Shown here: piece by piece, positions 1 through 10,416 of the stretch
Layout: every line of letters begins with the position of its first letter
How positions within the stretch are numbered: the first letter of the stretch is position 1
Assembly: GCF_010685995.1 (NCBI RefSeq)
Contig: NZ_JAAGWK010000028.1
Location: 26,647 to 90,646 of the forward strand
DNA length: 64,000 nt
Reading direction: 5' to 3'
From: Goekera deserti
Lineage (GTDB): Bacteria; Actinomycetota; Actinomycetes; Mycobacteriales; Geodermatophilaceae
Made by a program: the position numbers and the translations under genes
Notes under the pieces: generated by a model
The model's input: only the letters and a program-made list of their open reading frames with translations
What the model was told of the DNA's origin: nothing
The model's database searches: none

Positions 1-298
1 TCTCGTCGGCCGGCATGCCGACGGTGGCCGAGCGCACCGCGGCCAGCACGCAGCCGGAGCTGACCGCCGGCGCGACCGAGGCGAAGGACGCCGAGCTCCA
101 CAGCGGCCGGTCCGAGCGCCAGCGGGCGGGCTCGGTGCGGCCCTCGGCGTAGAAGCCGACGCCCCAGCCGTCGGCGTTGACCGTGCCGTGCCGCTGCCGC
201 CGCGGCGCCCAGCTCTGCACCAGCAGCGACGACGGCGGGTCGAGCACCACCGACGCCAGCGTGCGCGGCTGCCCGAGCCAGGCCACGTGCCGGCACAT
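1..298 (-). CDS. egtC: Ergothioneine synthesis class II glutamine amidotransferase EgtC (partial, 3' end off the left edge)
   Basis: EgtC removes the glutamyl group from the gamma-glutamyl-hercynylcysteine sulfoxide made by EgtB. Reading the minus strand from the ATG at 298 gives [11 protein letters not shown], the typical EgtC N-terminus, in which Cys2 becomes the N-terminal nucleophile after removal of Met1. It continues with the NADGWGVGFY motif near residue 40 and then RWRSDRPLWSSASF, both typical of class II amidotransferases. The frame stays open to base 1, so about 99 residues are visible and the C-terminal half is missing. The start overlaps the egtB stop as ATGA, so the two are translationally coupled. 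The usual next genes, egtD and egtE, would lie beyond the left edge. Confidence 0.93.
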   Translation of the reverse strand, partial: MCRHVAWLGQPRTLASVVLDPPSSLLVQSWAPRRQRHGTVNADGWGVGFYAEGRTEPARWRSDRPLWSSASFASVAPAVSSGCVLAAVRSATVGMPADE

Positions 299-1602
299 CA
301 GGCGGACCAGGCCAGGCGCAGGCCGCTGAAGACCTGGCGGCGCATCGGGCGGTCCCAGTTGCGGAAGCTGGGCCGGGCCAGCGCCGACCCCACGGCCCAG
401 GACGGGCCACGGAGCACCCGGTGGTCGCCGCCGAAGAACGGGGCCGAGTAGTCGGCGTAGAGCATCGGGGTGAAGCCCGGCCAGGCGGTGAACTCCGAGC
501 TGGTCCACTCCCAGACGTCGCCGATCAGCTGCTCCACGCCGTAGGCGGAGGCGCCGGCGGGGTAGGCGCCCACCGGCGCGGGACGCAGCGCGGCGCCGTC
601 GAGGTTGGCCAGGGCCGGGGTCGGCTCGGTGGAGCCCCAGGGCCAGCGGCGGCGCCGGCCGGTCCCCGGGTCCCAGGCGGCGGCCTTCTCCCACTCCACC
701 TCGGTGGGCAGCCGGGCCCCGGGCTGCTGCTGGCCGTACCAGGCGGCGTAGGCCTCGGCCTCGAAGAACGTGACGTGCTGGACCGGCTCGTCCCCAGGCA
801 CGTCCTCCCGGACGCCGAAGCGCACCCGGCTGCCGTCGGGCAGCCAGCTCATCGGGCGCTCCAGGCCCGCGTCGCAGCGGTGCTGCCAGCCGCGGGTGGA
901 CCACCAGCGGGGCTGGTCGTAGCCGCCGTCGGCCAGGAACGCCGCGTACTCGGCGTTGGTCACCGGCACCCGGCCGATACGGAACGCGTCGACGTGGACG
1001 ACGTGCGCCGGCCGCTCGTTGTCCAGGGAGAACGGCTCGTCCGCGGCGTCCACACCGAGCACGAACCCGCCGGCCGGGACCAGCACCGACGTGCCCGCGA
1101 CGCCGGGGCGGCCGGGCGGCAGCGGCGCGCCGGTGCCCAGCACGGGTGGGCCGCTGCGCAGCTGCACCGCCTGCAGCATCGTCTCGTCGTGCTGCTGCTC
1201 GTGGCCGGCCACCATGGCGAAGTCGAACGGGTCGTCCCCGGCGGCCGGGTCGAGGGTGTCCAGCCGGTCGAGCACCCGGCCGCGCACGTCGGCGCAGAAC
1301 GCGCGCGCCTCGACCGGTGGCAGCAGCGGCAGCCGGGCGCGCACCGCGCGCGGGTGGGTGAAGGCGTCGTAGAGCTGCTCGACGTCCGGGGGCAGCAGCC
1401 CGGGCCGGGCCGGCTCGCCGCGGCGCAGCAGCCAGAGGTCCTCCTGCTGGCCGATGTGCGCCAGGTCCCAGACCAGCGGGCTCATCAGCGGGTCGTGCTG
1501 GCGCAGCAGCTCCGGCTCGTCCAGGTCGGTGAGCCGCAGGGTGCGCTCCCGGGCCTCGGTCAGCTGGCGGGCGAGCAGCTCACGGGTGTCCGGCTCGGTC
1601 AT
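298..1602 (-). CDS. egtB: Hercynine oxygenase EgtB (iron-dependent sulfoxide synthase)
   Basis: EgtB joins gamma-glutamylcysteine (or cysteine) to hercynine with O2 and non-haem iron. The product from the ATG at 1602 is 434 aa, the usual size. An N-terminal DinB-like helical domain carries the metal histidines (H49 in LAHIGQQE, H134 and H138 in GHEQQH). From about residue 170 it is a formylglycine-generating-enzyme/sulfatase-modifying fold with [24 protein letters not shown] and a C-terminal GLRLAW. The larger open frame upstream of 1602 is not used: the start overlaps the egtA stop by ATGA. With egtA and egtC this forms an egtABC operon making the actinobacterial thiol-redox buffer ergothioneine. 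Confidence 0.95.
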   Translation of the reverse strand: MTEPDTRELLARQLTEARERTLRLTDLDEPELLRQHDPLMSPLVWDLAHIGQQEDLWLLRRGEPARPGLLPPDVEQLYDAFTHPRAVRARLPLLPPVEARAFCADVRGRVLDRLDTLDPAAGDDPFDFAMVAGHEQQHDETMLQAVQLRSGPPVLGTGAPLPPGRPGVAGTSVLVPAGGFVLGVDAADEPFSLDNERPAHVVHVDAFRIGRVPVTNAEYAAFLADGGYDQPRWWSTRGWQHRCDAGLERPMSWLPDGSRVRFGVREDVPGDEPVQHVTFFEAEAYAAWYGQQQPGARLPTEVEWEKAAAWDPGTGRRRRWPWGSTEPTPALANLDGAALRPAPVGAYPAGASAYGVEQLIGDVWEWTSSEFTAWPGFTPMLYADYSAPFFGGDHRVLRGPSWAVGSALARPSFRNWDRPMRRQVFSGLRLAWSA

Positions 1603-2849
1603 CGCTCCTCCTCGGGCAGGCGGGTGGCGCCGACGAGGGCGGCCTCGGCGCCGCGGGTACGGGCGGTGTGCAGCAGGTCGTCGCCGGGGCAGCGGCCCTG
1701 GTCGACCAGGCCGGCCAGGGCGCTGACCTCCGGGCGCAGCGCGGCGGGGGCGTGCCGCTCGGCGAGCTCCAGGCAGCTGCCGGCGGCGGCGGCCAGCCGC
1801 GGGTCGGCCAGGCCGCGGGCGGCGGCGACGTCCCACAGCCCGGACACCGGCTCGCAGGCGTCCGCGGCGGCGTCCGCGGCCCGCGAGTCGTCCAGCAGCG
1901 TCGCCACGACGGCGGCCAGCGCCGGCCACCACGGCTCCGGTGCGGCGTCGAGGTAGCGGATCTCCAGGAACCCGCGCAGCCGCACGGGCGGGAACAGCGT
2001 GGTCAGGTGCCGGTCCAGGTCGGCGACGGTGGGCCGGCGCCCGGCCAGGGGCACCTCGCCGCGCACCCAGGCGGCGAACGGCGTGCGGTCGGTGACCGGC
2101 AGCGTCCCGTCGTCGCCGGCCACCAGCATCACCGGCGCGGCCAGCGCGTACTCCGCCCACTCGGTGGCCGGGTCGCGGCGGCCCAGCAGCGGGCCGCAGC
2201 GGGCCTGGTCCAGGTCGCCCCACACCTGCTGGCGGCTGGACCGCCACCCGGTCTCCGCGCCGGCCAGCAGCGGCGAGCAGGCCGAGACGGCCACCAGCAC
2301 CGGGCCCAGCCGGTGCGTCCGCTGCACCCGCTCGGTCCAGCCGGCTTCCGGGCCCGCCTCCAGGTTGACCTGCAGCGACGCGGTCGAGGTCATCATCGCC
2401 GCGCCCGCGGCCGGGCAGTGCACGGCAGCGAAGTGCGCCTCCATCGCCACGTACCGCCCGCCGGGGCTGACCCGGCGGGCGGGCCGGAGCGGGTCGGTGC
2501 CGACCGGGGCCAGGCCGAGCCGGGCGGCGGCGAGCGCGGTGCGCACCACCGCGGTGTCCGCCCGCAGCGCGGCGACCGCGGCGGGCGCGTCGGCCAGCGG
2601 CGGGCCGGAGAGCTCGACCTGGCCGCCGGGCTCCAGCGTCACCCGGCTGCCCCCGGGCAGCGCCGGCAGCGCGTCGACGACGCCGGTGAGCCGGTCCCAG
2701 CCCACCCGCTCGGCCGGGGCGGTCAGGTCGACGAGGTGCGCCTCCAGCTCCAGGCCCACCGGGCCCGGGACGGTGTCGCGCAGCGCGCCGGTCGCGACGT
2801 GCTCGAGCGCGCCGTCGAGGTCGAGCGTTCGGGACGGGCTGGACAGCAT
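1599..2849 (-). CDS. egtA: Glutamate-cysteine ligase EgtA
   Basis: EgtA makes gamma-glutamylcysteine, the sulfur donor for EgtB. The 416-aa product has the GCS2-type fold: [11 protein letters not shown] near the N-terminus, then [15 protein letters not shown] and [13 protein letters not shown], which are substrate and ATP/metal-binding segments of the family, and [18 protein letters not shown] near the C-terminus. I chose the ATG at 2849 because GGAGGGGG lies 6-7 nt upstream; the open frame extends to 2951 but that extension is proline/arginine-rich and non-conserved in look. It is the first gene of the egtABC cluster. The 130 bp between it and the anti-sigma gene could hold its own promoter, though I see no clear -10. 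Confidence 0.93.
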   Translation of the reverse strand: MLSSPSRTLDLDGALEHVATGALRDTVPGPVGLELEAHLVDLTAPAERVGWDRLTGVVDALPALPGGSRVTLEPGGQVELSGPPLADAPAAVAALRADTAVVRTALAAARLGLAPVGTDPLRPARRVSPGGRYVAMEAHFAAVHCPAAGAAMMTSTASLQVNLEAGPEAGWTERVQRTHRLGPVLVAVSACSPLLAGAETGWRSSRQQVWGDLDQARCGPLLGRRDPATEWAEYALAAPVMLVAGDDGTLPVTDRTPFAAWVRGEVPLAGRRPTVADLDRHLTTLFPPVRLRGFLEIRYLDAAPEPWWPALAAVVATLLDDSRAADAAADACEPVSGLWDVAAARGLADPRLAAAAGSCLELAERHAPAALRPEVSALAGLVDQGRCPGDDLLHTARTRGAEAALVGATRLPEEER

Positions 2850-2979
2850 GGCCGTGCCCCCTCCAGGTCCGGACCGGTCAGGATCGACCGCGGGTCGGTG
2901 CGGGGGCGGCTGAGCTCGTGGAGCGGGCCGTCCTCGGGCTCCATCCTCCACGCCGGAGCGGATCTGACAAGCCCGGGCG

Positions 2980-3771
2980 TCAGAGCTCGCCGCGGGCGAT
3001 GGAGAACGCGGAGTGCGCGGGGTCGCCGTCCACCGCCTCCCGGGACACGTCCACGGTGCGGAACACCGAGGTGTCCACGCCGTCCGGCACGGGCAGCGCC
3101 GTCTGCCCGCCGTCGAGCACGCCGAGGGCGATCATCCGCTGGCTGGCCGGGTCCAGCAGCCACACCTCGAAGTAGTCGCCGCCGGTCGGTCGGACCGTCA
3201 GCCGGACGTCGAGCACCCTCGACTCGTCGTCCCGCACCCGCAGCACGGCCTCGCCGGAGGCGTCCGAGCCGCCGTAGGGCGACAGCCCCGCCGCGGCGAC
3301 GGTCACCGCGTCGTCCGAGCGGCCGACGAGTGCCGCCCCGGAGGCACCCACCACGATCCCGACGGCCAGCGACGCCGCGACCGCGGCCAGCCACCGGCGG
3401 CGGGCGCGACGGCGCAGGGCCAGCTCGTCCACCGGGGGGTCGGCGGGCGGGCGGGGCGCTGCGGCGGTGGGGGCCGGCGGCGGGGGGGCTCCCGGGGCGC
3501 CACCGGCGGCGGCCGACGCGGCCAGCACCTCCGGCCGGGGGGTCGCCGAGACGCCGGTGGCGGCGGCGATCGCCGACCAGACGGCCGGCGGCGGCAGCAC
3601 CGCCGGCGCGGTCGCGGGCCGGGGCAGCGCCGTCAGGGTGTCCACGCCGCGGCGCAGCGAGCCCACCTCGGCCGAGCAGGCACCGCAGGAGGCCAGGTGC
3701 GCGTCCTGGTCGGGCGTCAGCGGCTCCGACAGGGCCGCCAACGCCAGCTCCTCACGAGTGCAGTGCTGCAC
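2980..3771 (-). CDS. Zinc-binding anti-sigma factor (RskA-like)
   Basis: This membrane protein should hold the adjacent ECF sigma factor inactive. Reading from the GTG at 3771 gives 263 aa. It has an N-terminal ZAS motif H25-x3-C29-x2-C32, an Ala/Pro-rich linker, one membrane segment at about 127-149 after the basic RRRARRRW, and an outer RskA-like domain (YFEVWLLDPASQRMIALG). GGAGG sits 6 nt before this GTG, and the start lies 20 bp inside the sigma gene, so the two are co-translated. Inference: the signal is probably redox or envelope stress, by analogy with SigK/RskA and other ZAS pairs; nothing in the sequence names the signal. Confidence 0.88.
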   Translation of the reverse strand: MQHCTREELALAALSEPLTPDQDAHLASCGACSAEVGSLRRGVDTLTALPRPATAPAVLPPPAVWSAIAAATGVSATPRPEVLAASAAAGGAPGAPPPPAPTAAAPRPPADPPVDELALRRRARRRWLAAVAASLAVGIVVGASGAALVGRSDDAVTVAAAGLSPYGGSDASGEAVLRVRDDESRVLDVRLTVRPTGGDYFEVWLLDPASQRMIALGVLDGGQTALPVPDGVDTSVFRTVDVSREAVDGDPAHSAFSIARGEL

Positions 3772-4381
3772 CGTCGACCTCCAATCGGCTCCGCAGGCGT
3801 TCGAGGGAACGGCGGATGTGGGACTTGACCGTGCCGAGCGGGATCCCGGTGCGCTCGGCGATCTGCGCATGGGTCAGGTCCTCGAAGAACGCCAGCTCCA
3901 GGATGCCCCGCTGCGGTTGGCCCAGCCGTTCCAGCTCGGCGATCACCAGCACGCGGTCGGTCACCGCGGTGTCCAGCCCGGCGTCGACGTCGCCGGTGGG
4001 TTGCAGGCGGGCCGAGCTGAGGGCGGCGTCGGACTCCCGGCGCTGCCGCTCCCGGCGCACCCAGGCGTCGGCGATCCGGTGCCGGCAGATGCCCACCAGC
4101 CAGGCGGGCAGCGGGCCGGCGTCGGGCCGGTAGCCGGCCCGCCCGTTCCACGCCGACACGAAGCTCTGCTGGAGCACGTCCTCGGCGTCCGGCCCGGCGC
4201 CCAGCGCCCGCACCGCCAGCCCGTACAGCTGCGGGCCCCACCGCTCGTAGGCCCAGGCCAGGGCGCGCTCGTCGCCGGCGGCGAACCTGCGGGCGACCTC
4301 CCCGTCGTCCGGCTCGGGCGGGTGCGGCAGCCCGGTCACCGCGTTGCCCGCCACGAGGGGCACGCTATGCGCCACGGCCAC
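3752..4381 (-). CDS. ECF RNA polymerase sigma factor (SigK/SigL-like)
   Basis: Extracytoplasmic-function sigma factor of 209 aa. Region 2 is around residues 30-100 (DAEDVLQQSFVSAWNG) and region 4 around 145-200 (LAFFEDLTHAQIAERTGIPLGTVKSHIRRSLERLR), joined by a short linker. The GTG at 4381 follows AGGGGG about 9 nt upstream. A GTG nine codons later is also possible, because TAGCGT lies 7 nt before it and could drive a leaderless message. It sits 25 bp downstream of the class F sortase and overlaps its anti-sigma gene, so it probably belongs to one operon with the DUF4397 surface protein and sortase and may control them. Confidence 0.9.
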   Translation of the reverse strand: MAVAHSVPLVAGNAVTGLPHPPEPDDGEVARRFAAGDERALAWAYERWGPQLYGLAVRALGAGPDAEDVLQQSFVSAWNGRAGYRPDAGPLPAWLVGICRHRIADAWVRRERQRRESDAALSSARLQPTGDVDAGLDTAVTDRVLVIAELERLGQPQRGILELAFFEDLTHAQIAERTGIPLGTVKSHIRRSLERLRSRLEVDGAALHS

Positions 4382-4406
4382 GGCCGCACACCCCCTGCCC
4401 CACGGC

Positions 4407-5078
4407 TCACGCCGGTTCTGCGACGACGACGACGTTGTCCCGGTAGCTGCCCGTGTCGGGCTGGAACGGCCCGCCGCAGGTGATCAGCACCAGGCGCGGG
4501 GGCCCGTCCCGGGCGAAGAGCTGGTCGCGGGGCAGCTCCTGCTTCACGAACTCCTGGCGGGCCACCACCCGCCACCGGGTGGTGGCGCCGTCGGCGGCGG
4601 TGACGGTCACCTCGTCGCCGACCTCGGTCGACCGCACCGGGGCCATCGCGCCCAGGCCGTCGGTCGCGCTGTCGACGTGCCCGGCGAGCACCGCCGACCC
4701 GGGCTGGCCGGGGGCGGGCCCGAACCGGTACCAGCCGACCCGGTCGACATCGCGCGGGACGCTCATCGAGCCGTCGGGCTCGACGCCCACCGGGTCCACG
4801 GCGGCGTCCACGCCCACCCCGGGGACCGACAGGCCCACCGGGGCGGGCACCTCCACCGGCGGGGTCGGGGACGCGTCCCGCACCGGCACCGGCGGCGGTG
4901 CTTGCCCCGCCGGGCCGGACGGGGGCGCCGGGTCCAGGACGGGTGCCGGGGCGGGGCTGTCGAGCACCTGCTCGACCGGGGGGCCCGCCGCCGCCGGCGG
5001 CCTGCTCAGCGCCCAGACGGCCGGTGTCCCGACGGCCAGGGCGAGACCGACCACGAGCGTGGCGGCGGCGGACCTCAC
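4407..5078 (-). CDS. Class F sortase
   Basis: Sortase-family transpeptidase of 223 aa that would act outside the membrane. It has one N-terminal membrane segment (residues 4-24), a Pro-rich stalk to about residue 80, and a catalytic beta-barrel with all three active-site residues: H134 (LAGHVDS), C201 (LVLITCGG) and R213 (GSYRDNV). The GTG start at 5078 has GGAGG seven nt upstream. It lies 22 bp after the DUF4397 gene and 25 bp before the sigma factor. Class F enzymes are common in actinobacteria and often orphan. No neighbouring protein shows a textbook LPXTG motif, so its substrate is unknown. Confidence 0.93.
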   Translation of the reverse strand: MRSAAATLVVGLALAVGTPAVWALSRPPAAAGPPVEQVLDSPAPAPVLDPAPPSGPAGQAPPPVPVRDASPTPPVEVPAPVGLSVPGVGVDAAVDPVGVEPDGSMSVPRDVDRVGWYRFGPAPGQPGSAVLAGHVDSATDGLGAMAPVRSTEVGDEVTVTAADGATTRWRVVARQEFVKQELPRDQLFARDGPPRLVLITCGGPFQPDTGSYRDNVVVVAEPA

Positions 5079-5100
5079 GGGCGTCCCTCCGGTGACCGGG

Positions 5101-5919
5101 TCAGCCGCGCGCGGCCACGAGCCGGCGGCCGGCGAGCCCGGCGACGGCGACGCCGCCCAGGGTCAGCGCCACCAGCGGCACCGGGAGACCGCCGTCGTCG
5201 GCAGCGCCGCCCAGGCCGCTGTCCACGCCGGACGGCGAGGAGTGCCCACCGGAGATCGTCTGCACGGCCAGCTGGTAGCCGGCGTCAGCCGAGCCCCAGG
5301 CGTAGACGATCGTCGAGGTGCCCTCCCGCAGGGTCAGGTCGGCCGGGCCGATCGCCACGGTGCCGGTGCCGGCCAGCACCACGTCGGCGGAGACGGTGCC
5401 GGCCCCGGTGACCAGGCTGGCCTCCTCCGGGTTCACCAGCCCGGGCACGATGACCGCCCCGTTCGCCCGGACGTCGACGGCCGGTGCCGCCGCGGTGTGC
5501 CGGACGGTCACCCGGGCCTGGCCGGCCGGGACGGCCGAGGTGTCGTTGACGAACGGCGTCAGCACCGGTGCCCCGGCCTCGGTGAGGTGGGCGACGACGG
5601 TCGCGTTCGCGCCGGCCGGGACGGCGACGTCCTGGGCGGCGGCGGCCGGCTGGGTGGTCGCCGGGTCGGAACCGGCGGGGTAGATCGCCAGGTCGTAGGA
5701 GCCGGCCGGCAGCGTGAGCGGGTCGGTCAGGGTGCCCGGCTGGAAGTCCGGGATCAGCTCGTCGCCGTTCACGTACACGTCCACCGGTACCCCGGGGACG
5801 GCGTGCAGGACCGAGACGGTCGCGTCGCCCTCGGCGGCCAGGGCGGGGGTGGTGCCCAGGCCCAGCACGAGGGCGCCTGCGGTGCCGGCGGTGAGGGCGA
5901 GAGCGCGGGTGGTGCGCAT
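5101..5919 (-). CDS. Secreted/surface DUF4397 protein
   Basis: Predicted exported protein of 272 aa with a signal peptide (MRTTRALALTAGTAGALVLG to about residue 28, cleavage near ALA-A). Two tandem DUF4397-type beta domains follow (VSVLHAVPGVPVDVYVNG and VTVRHTAAAPAVDVRANG), then a Ser/Gly-rich spacer, a C-terminal membrane helix and a basic tail (RRLVAARG). The ATG at 5919 has AGGAAGG upstream; the frame reaches 6003 but lacks signal character there. The C-terminus looks like a wall-sorting region, yet has GLPVPL where LPXTG would be expected. As first gene of the operon with the class F sortase it is the natural candidate client. Function of DUF4397 is unknown. Confidence 0.88.
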   Translation of the reverse strand: MRTTRALALTAGTAGALVLGLGTTPALAAEGDATVSVLHAVPGVPVDVYVNGDELIPDFQPGTLTDPLTLPAGSYDLAIYPAGSDPATTQPAAAAQDVAVPAGANATVVAHLTEAGAPVLTPFVNDTSAVPAGQARVTVRHTAAAPAVDVRANGAVIVPGLVNPEEASLVTGAGTVSADVVLAGTGTVAIGPADLTLREGTSTIVYAWGSADAGYQLAVQTISGGHSSPSGVDSGLGGAADDGGLPVPLVALTLGGVAVAGLAGRRLVAARG

Positions 5920-6015
5920 GGGGCGGTCCTTCCTCGGAGGGGGTGCTTCACCCCTCCTTCCGCCGGAGGGCGCCGGCTGGATGCACCCCGGTCCGACCTC
6001 CACCCGCGGCGCCGG

Positions 6016-7914
6016 TCACCGGCCCGGTCGGGGCACCGACGTCAGCGGGATCGTCGCCGGCCCCGACGGCGCCGGCGGGGGCCGGGTCTGGTCGTAGGGC
6101 CGCACGGCGATCAGCGCGACGTCGTCCTCGCCGGCCTCGGGTCGCATGCGTTGCAGCAGCCGGTCGGCCAGCACGTCCAGCGGCAGCTGGGCCGCACCGG
6201 CCAGCGCGGCGCGCAGCAGGTCCAGGCTGTCCTCCCAGGACACGTGCCGGCGCTCGACCAGCCCGTCGGTGTACAGCAGCAGGGTCTCCCCGTCGGTCAG
6301 CTGCAGCTCGTGGTCGGTGCGCGCGGCGCCCGGAGCGACGCCCAGCATCGGGCTGGGCCGCCGCTCCAGCACGGTCATCTCCCCGGCGGTGTCCAGCAGG
6401 ACCGGCGGTGGGTGCCCGGCGTTGGACCAGAGCAGCCGGCGGGTGGTGAGGTCGCCGGGCACCTGCTCGATCCGGGCGACCAGCACGGTGGCATAGGCGT
6501 CGACCCGCAGCCCGGTTGCGGCGACGTCGCTGCGGGCCAGCACCTCGGCGGGTCCGGCGTCCGAGTCGTAGCCGATGGCCCGGATCAGCCCGCGCAGCTG
6601 GCCCATGACCACCGCGGCACTGGAGTCGTGGCCGGCCACGTCGCCGATCACCAGCATCGTCGAGCCGTCGGGCTGGACGAACGCGTCGTACCAGTCCCCG
6701 CCGATCTGCGCCTCCTGCTCGGCCGGGGCGTACCGCACCACCACGTTGAGGTGGTCCGGGGCCGGCGGCGGCGTCAGCAGAGCCTCCTGCAGGCGGGCGG
6801 CGAAGTCGCGCTGGGTGGCGAACTGCCGGGCATTGTCCAGTGCGGGGGAGACGCTGGCGGCGATGGCCTCGACCAGCCGTACGTCGTCCTCGGTGTAGGG
6901 GTCGCCGCCCGCGGTGCGGACGACGGTCAGCACGCCCAGCGGCGGCTCGCCGCGCACCGACAGCGGCACCGACAGGTGGCTGACCGCACCCAGGGCGACC
7001 ATGGCGTCACGCAGTCCCTCACCGCCGTGCCCGGTCGTGCCGGGCCGTGGCGCGTCGGCGCTGCGCCGGCCGTCGTCCGCCGTCGCCACCAGCTCGCTGA
7101 GGCCGGTGGCGGCGACCCGTCCGGGGCCGCTGGGGTCCTCGGTGCTCAGCACGGCCGCGGTCTCGGAGGCGGCGAACAGCGCCTGCCGGGACGGGTGCCG
7201 GTGCCGCACCGACACCGGGACGACGCGACCGTCGCGGCGGGCCTGGTACACGACCGACACGTCGCCCAGGGCGGGCACGGCCAGCCGGCCGACCGCGGTG
7301 AGCACCGCCGACTGCTCCAGGCCGGCGCTGAGCAGCTCGCCGGCCCGGGCGACGACCTCCGCCCGGGCACGCTGCACCTCCGCAGCGCGCAGCGACTCCC
7401 GCAGCGCCACCTCGGTGCTCACCACGCCGGCCAGCGTGCCGAGCACCCGCAGGTCGGCCGCGGACCACGCGCGCGGTGCGGTGTCCAGGGCGGCGAAGCT
7501 GCCCAGCACCTGTCCGTCCGGGGTGCGCACCGGGAAGCCCGCGTAGCCCCGCACGCCGAGCTGCCCGGTCAGCGGGCTGTCCCGGGTGCGTTCGTCGGCG
7601 CTGCTGTCGTCGAGGACCAGCGCGTCGTCCAGGGCGATGACGTGGCGGCAGAAGGAGTCCTCCACCGACGTCTCGGGCGGTGTCCCGGGCAGCGGCGGCA
7701 GCCCGGGGTGGCTCTTCCACCAGGAGCGCTCGCCGTCGACGACGGTGATCATGCAGGCGGTGACACCGAGCAGCTCACGGGTCAGCTCGGTGAGCCGGTC
7801 GAAGGACTCCTCCGGCGCCGAGTCCAGCAGGCCCGAGCGCCGCACGGCGGCCAGCCGGCCGGCGGACCGCACGGGGTCGACGACGACCGGCAGCTCCTGC
7901 ACGGTGCAGATCAT
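6016..7914 (-). CDS. GAF-GAF-SpoIIE (PP2C) serine phosphatase
   Basis: Cytosolic signalling phosphatase of 632 aa. Two GAF domains (about residues 25-160 and 185-345) precede a PP2C/SpoIIE domain (about 390-610) with the metal-binding motifs GGDWYDAF, VIGDVAGHD and LLLYTDGLVERR, and GEDDVALIAVR near the end. Such proteins usually dephosphorylate anti-sigma-factor antagonists in partner-switching pathways; no antagonist or RsbW-type kinase gene is next to it. The ATG at 7914 gives a conserved start (MICTVQELPVV). The long frame further upstream overlaps the divergent DUF309 gene and is not coding. The ribosome site is weak. Confidence 0.92.
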   Translation of the reverse strand: MICTVQELPVVVDPVRSAGRLAAVRRSGLLDSAPEESFDRLTELTRELLGVTACMITVVDGERSWWKSHPGLPPLPGTPPETSVEDSFCRHVIALDDALVLDDSSADERTRDSPLTGQLGVRGYAGFPVRTPDGQVLGSFAALDTAPRAWSAADLRVLGTLAGVVSTEVALRESLRAAEVQRARAEVVARAGELLSAGLEQSAVLTAVGRLAVPALGDVSVVYQARRDGRVVPVSVRHRHPSRQALFAASETAAVLSTEDPSGPGRVAATGLSELVATADDGRRSADAPRPGTTGHGGEGLRDAMVALGAVSHLSVPLSVRGEPPLGVLTVVRTAGGDPYTEDDVRLVEAIAASVSPALDNARQFATQRDFAARLQEALLTPPPAPDHLNVVVRYAPAEQEAQIGGDWYDAFVQPDGSTMLVIGDVAGHDSSAAVVMGQLRGLIRAIGYDSDAGPAEVLARSDVAATGLRVDAYATVLVARIEQVPGDLTTRRLLWSNAGHPPPVLLDTAGEMTVLERRPSPMLGVAPGAARTDHELQLTDGETLLLYTDGLVERRHVSWEDSLDLLRAALAGAAQLPLDVLADRLLQRMRPEAGEDDVALIAVRPYDQTRPPPAPSGPATIPLTSVPRPGR

Positions 7915-7978
7915 GCCCGCAGCCGTCCCGGATCCGCCGGTGTGGCCGCCGGCGCGGTGCCGGAGGAGGATCGCGCCG

Positions 7979-8473
7979 GTGGAGGACGTCGTCGCAGGCC
8001 GGGACCGGGACGCCGAGGGCCGGGCCCGCAACGCGCGACCGCGGGACGCGCTGGGCCGGGTGCTGCCGCGTGGCGCGGCCGGGGTCGAGCGCGCGCCGGA
8101 GGGCGTGCTGCGCACCCCGGCACGGACGGTCGCCGAGGCCCAGGAGCTGCTGGACGCCGGCCGGCCCTTCCACGCGCACGAGGTGTTCGAGGACGCCTGG
8201 AAGTCCGGTGCCGAGGCCGACCGCGGGCTCTGGCGGGGCCTGGCCCAGGTCGCCGTCGGTCTGACCCATGCCGCGCGCGGGAACCACACGGGGGCGGCGA
8301 CGCTGCTGGAGCGGGGGGCCGGGCACCTGGAGGCGGTCGGCGGCCACCCGCACGGGATCGACGTCGCGGGGGTGGCGGCGTGGGCCCGCCGCCTCGCGGC
8401 CGCCGCGGCCCGGGGCGGCGCGGTGCCGCTGGACCCGCCCCGGCTCACCGGCGGTGCCCGGGCTGACCGCTGA
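7979..8473 (+). CDS. DUF309 family protein
   Basis: Small cytosolic helical protein of 164 aa. It begins with the actinobacterial family signature GRDRDAEGRARNARPRDALG and has the DUF309 core FHAHEVFEDAWKS (residues 60-75), followed by GLAQVAVGLTHAARGN. DUF309 proteins have a metal-binding-like His/Glu helix but no established function. I chose the GTG at 7979 because GGAGGAGGA lies seven nt upstream; the open frame reaches back to 7586 but there it is antisense to the phosphatase gene. It is divergent from that phosphatase, 64 bp apart. Confidence 0.88.
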   Translation: MEDVVAGRDRDAEGRARNARPRDALGRVLPRGAAGVERAPEGVLRTPARTVAEAQELLDAGRPFHAHEVFEDAWKSGAEADRGLWRGLAQVAVGLTHAARGNHTGAATLLERGAGHLEAVGGHPHGIDVAGVAAWARRLAAAAARGGAVPLDPPRLTGGARADR

Positions 8474-8534
8474 CCCCGGGGATGCGTCGGGTCACGTCGT
8501 CCCGGTCGTGGGCGGGTCGTCGGGAGGAGACAGC

Positions 8535-8857
8535 GTGCGGAGCGTCGAGGCAGCCGGCCGGGTCGATGCCGCGCCCGAGCAGGCGTGGCGCGAGCTGGTC
8601 GCCACGCTGAGCGGCCGGGCTCGGCCTCCCGGGTCGGCCAGCAGCACGACGGAGACGGCGGCCGGCACGCTCGTCGGCAGCACCGCCCGCAGCCACTCGG
8701 CGGGCGGGCCCTCGTCGGTCACGACCGGACGCCAGCGGCCACTGGTCAGCGATCCCGTCCGGTTCGCGGCGTGTCGTCCGGACGGGTGGCTTCCGTTCAC
8801 ATCGGTCGCGTCGCCGCGGTGCCGGAGGGCCGGGCGCGGTGGGAGGATGACCCGGCC

Positions 8858-8861
<4 letters not shown>
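8535..8861 (+). pseudogene. Possible truncated SRPBCC-domain gene in the gap before the malic enzyme
   Basis: The 384-bp gap holds an open frame of 108 codons with a strong ribosome site (GGGAGGAG seven nt before the GTG at 8535). Its first 28 residues, VRSVEAAGRVDAAPEQAWREL and on, resemble the start of SRPBCC/START-like proteins. After about residue 28 the reading loses protein-like character (Ser/Thr/Arg-rich), and its stop overlaps the malic enzyme ATG. I read it as a truncated relic or a chance frame, not a confident gene. The opposite strand of 8640-8760 also reads as an Ala/Leu-rich stretch, which fits GC-rich antisense noise. Confidence 0.25.
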
Positions 8862-10357
<1,496 letters not shown>

Positions 10358-10416
10358 CCAGCTCCGTCGTCACGTGTGAGCTGCCGTGGTCGAGGCCGGA
10401 ACCCGGGGTCGACCGC

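Noticed and set aside
4453..8466. Open frame of over 1300 codons on the plus strand
   Set aside because: It is antisense to the sortase, DUF4397 and SpoIIE genes, is Gly/Arg/Gln-rich, and reflects the scarcity of stops in very GC-rich DNA.
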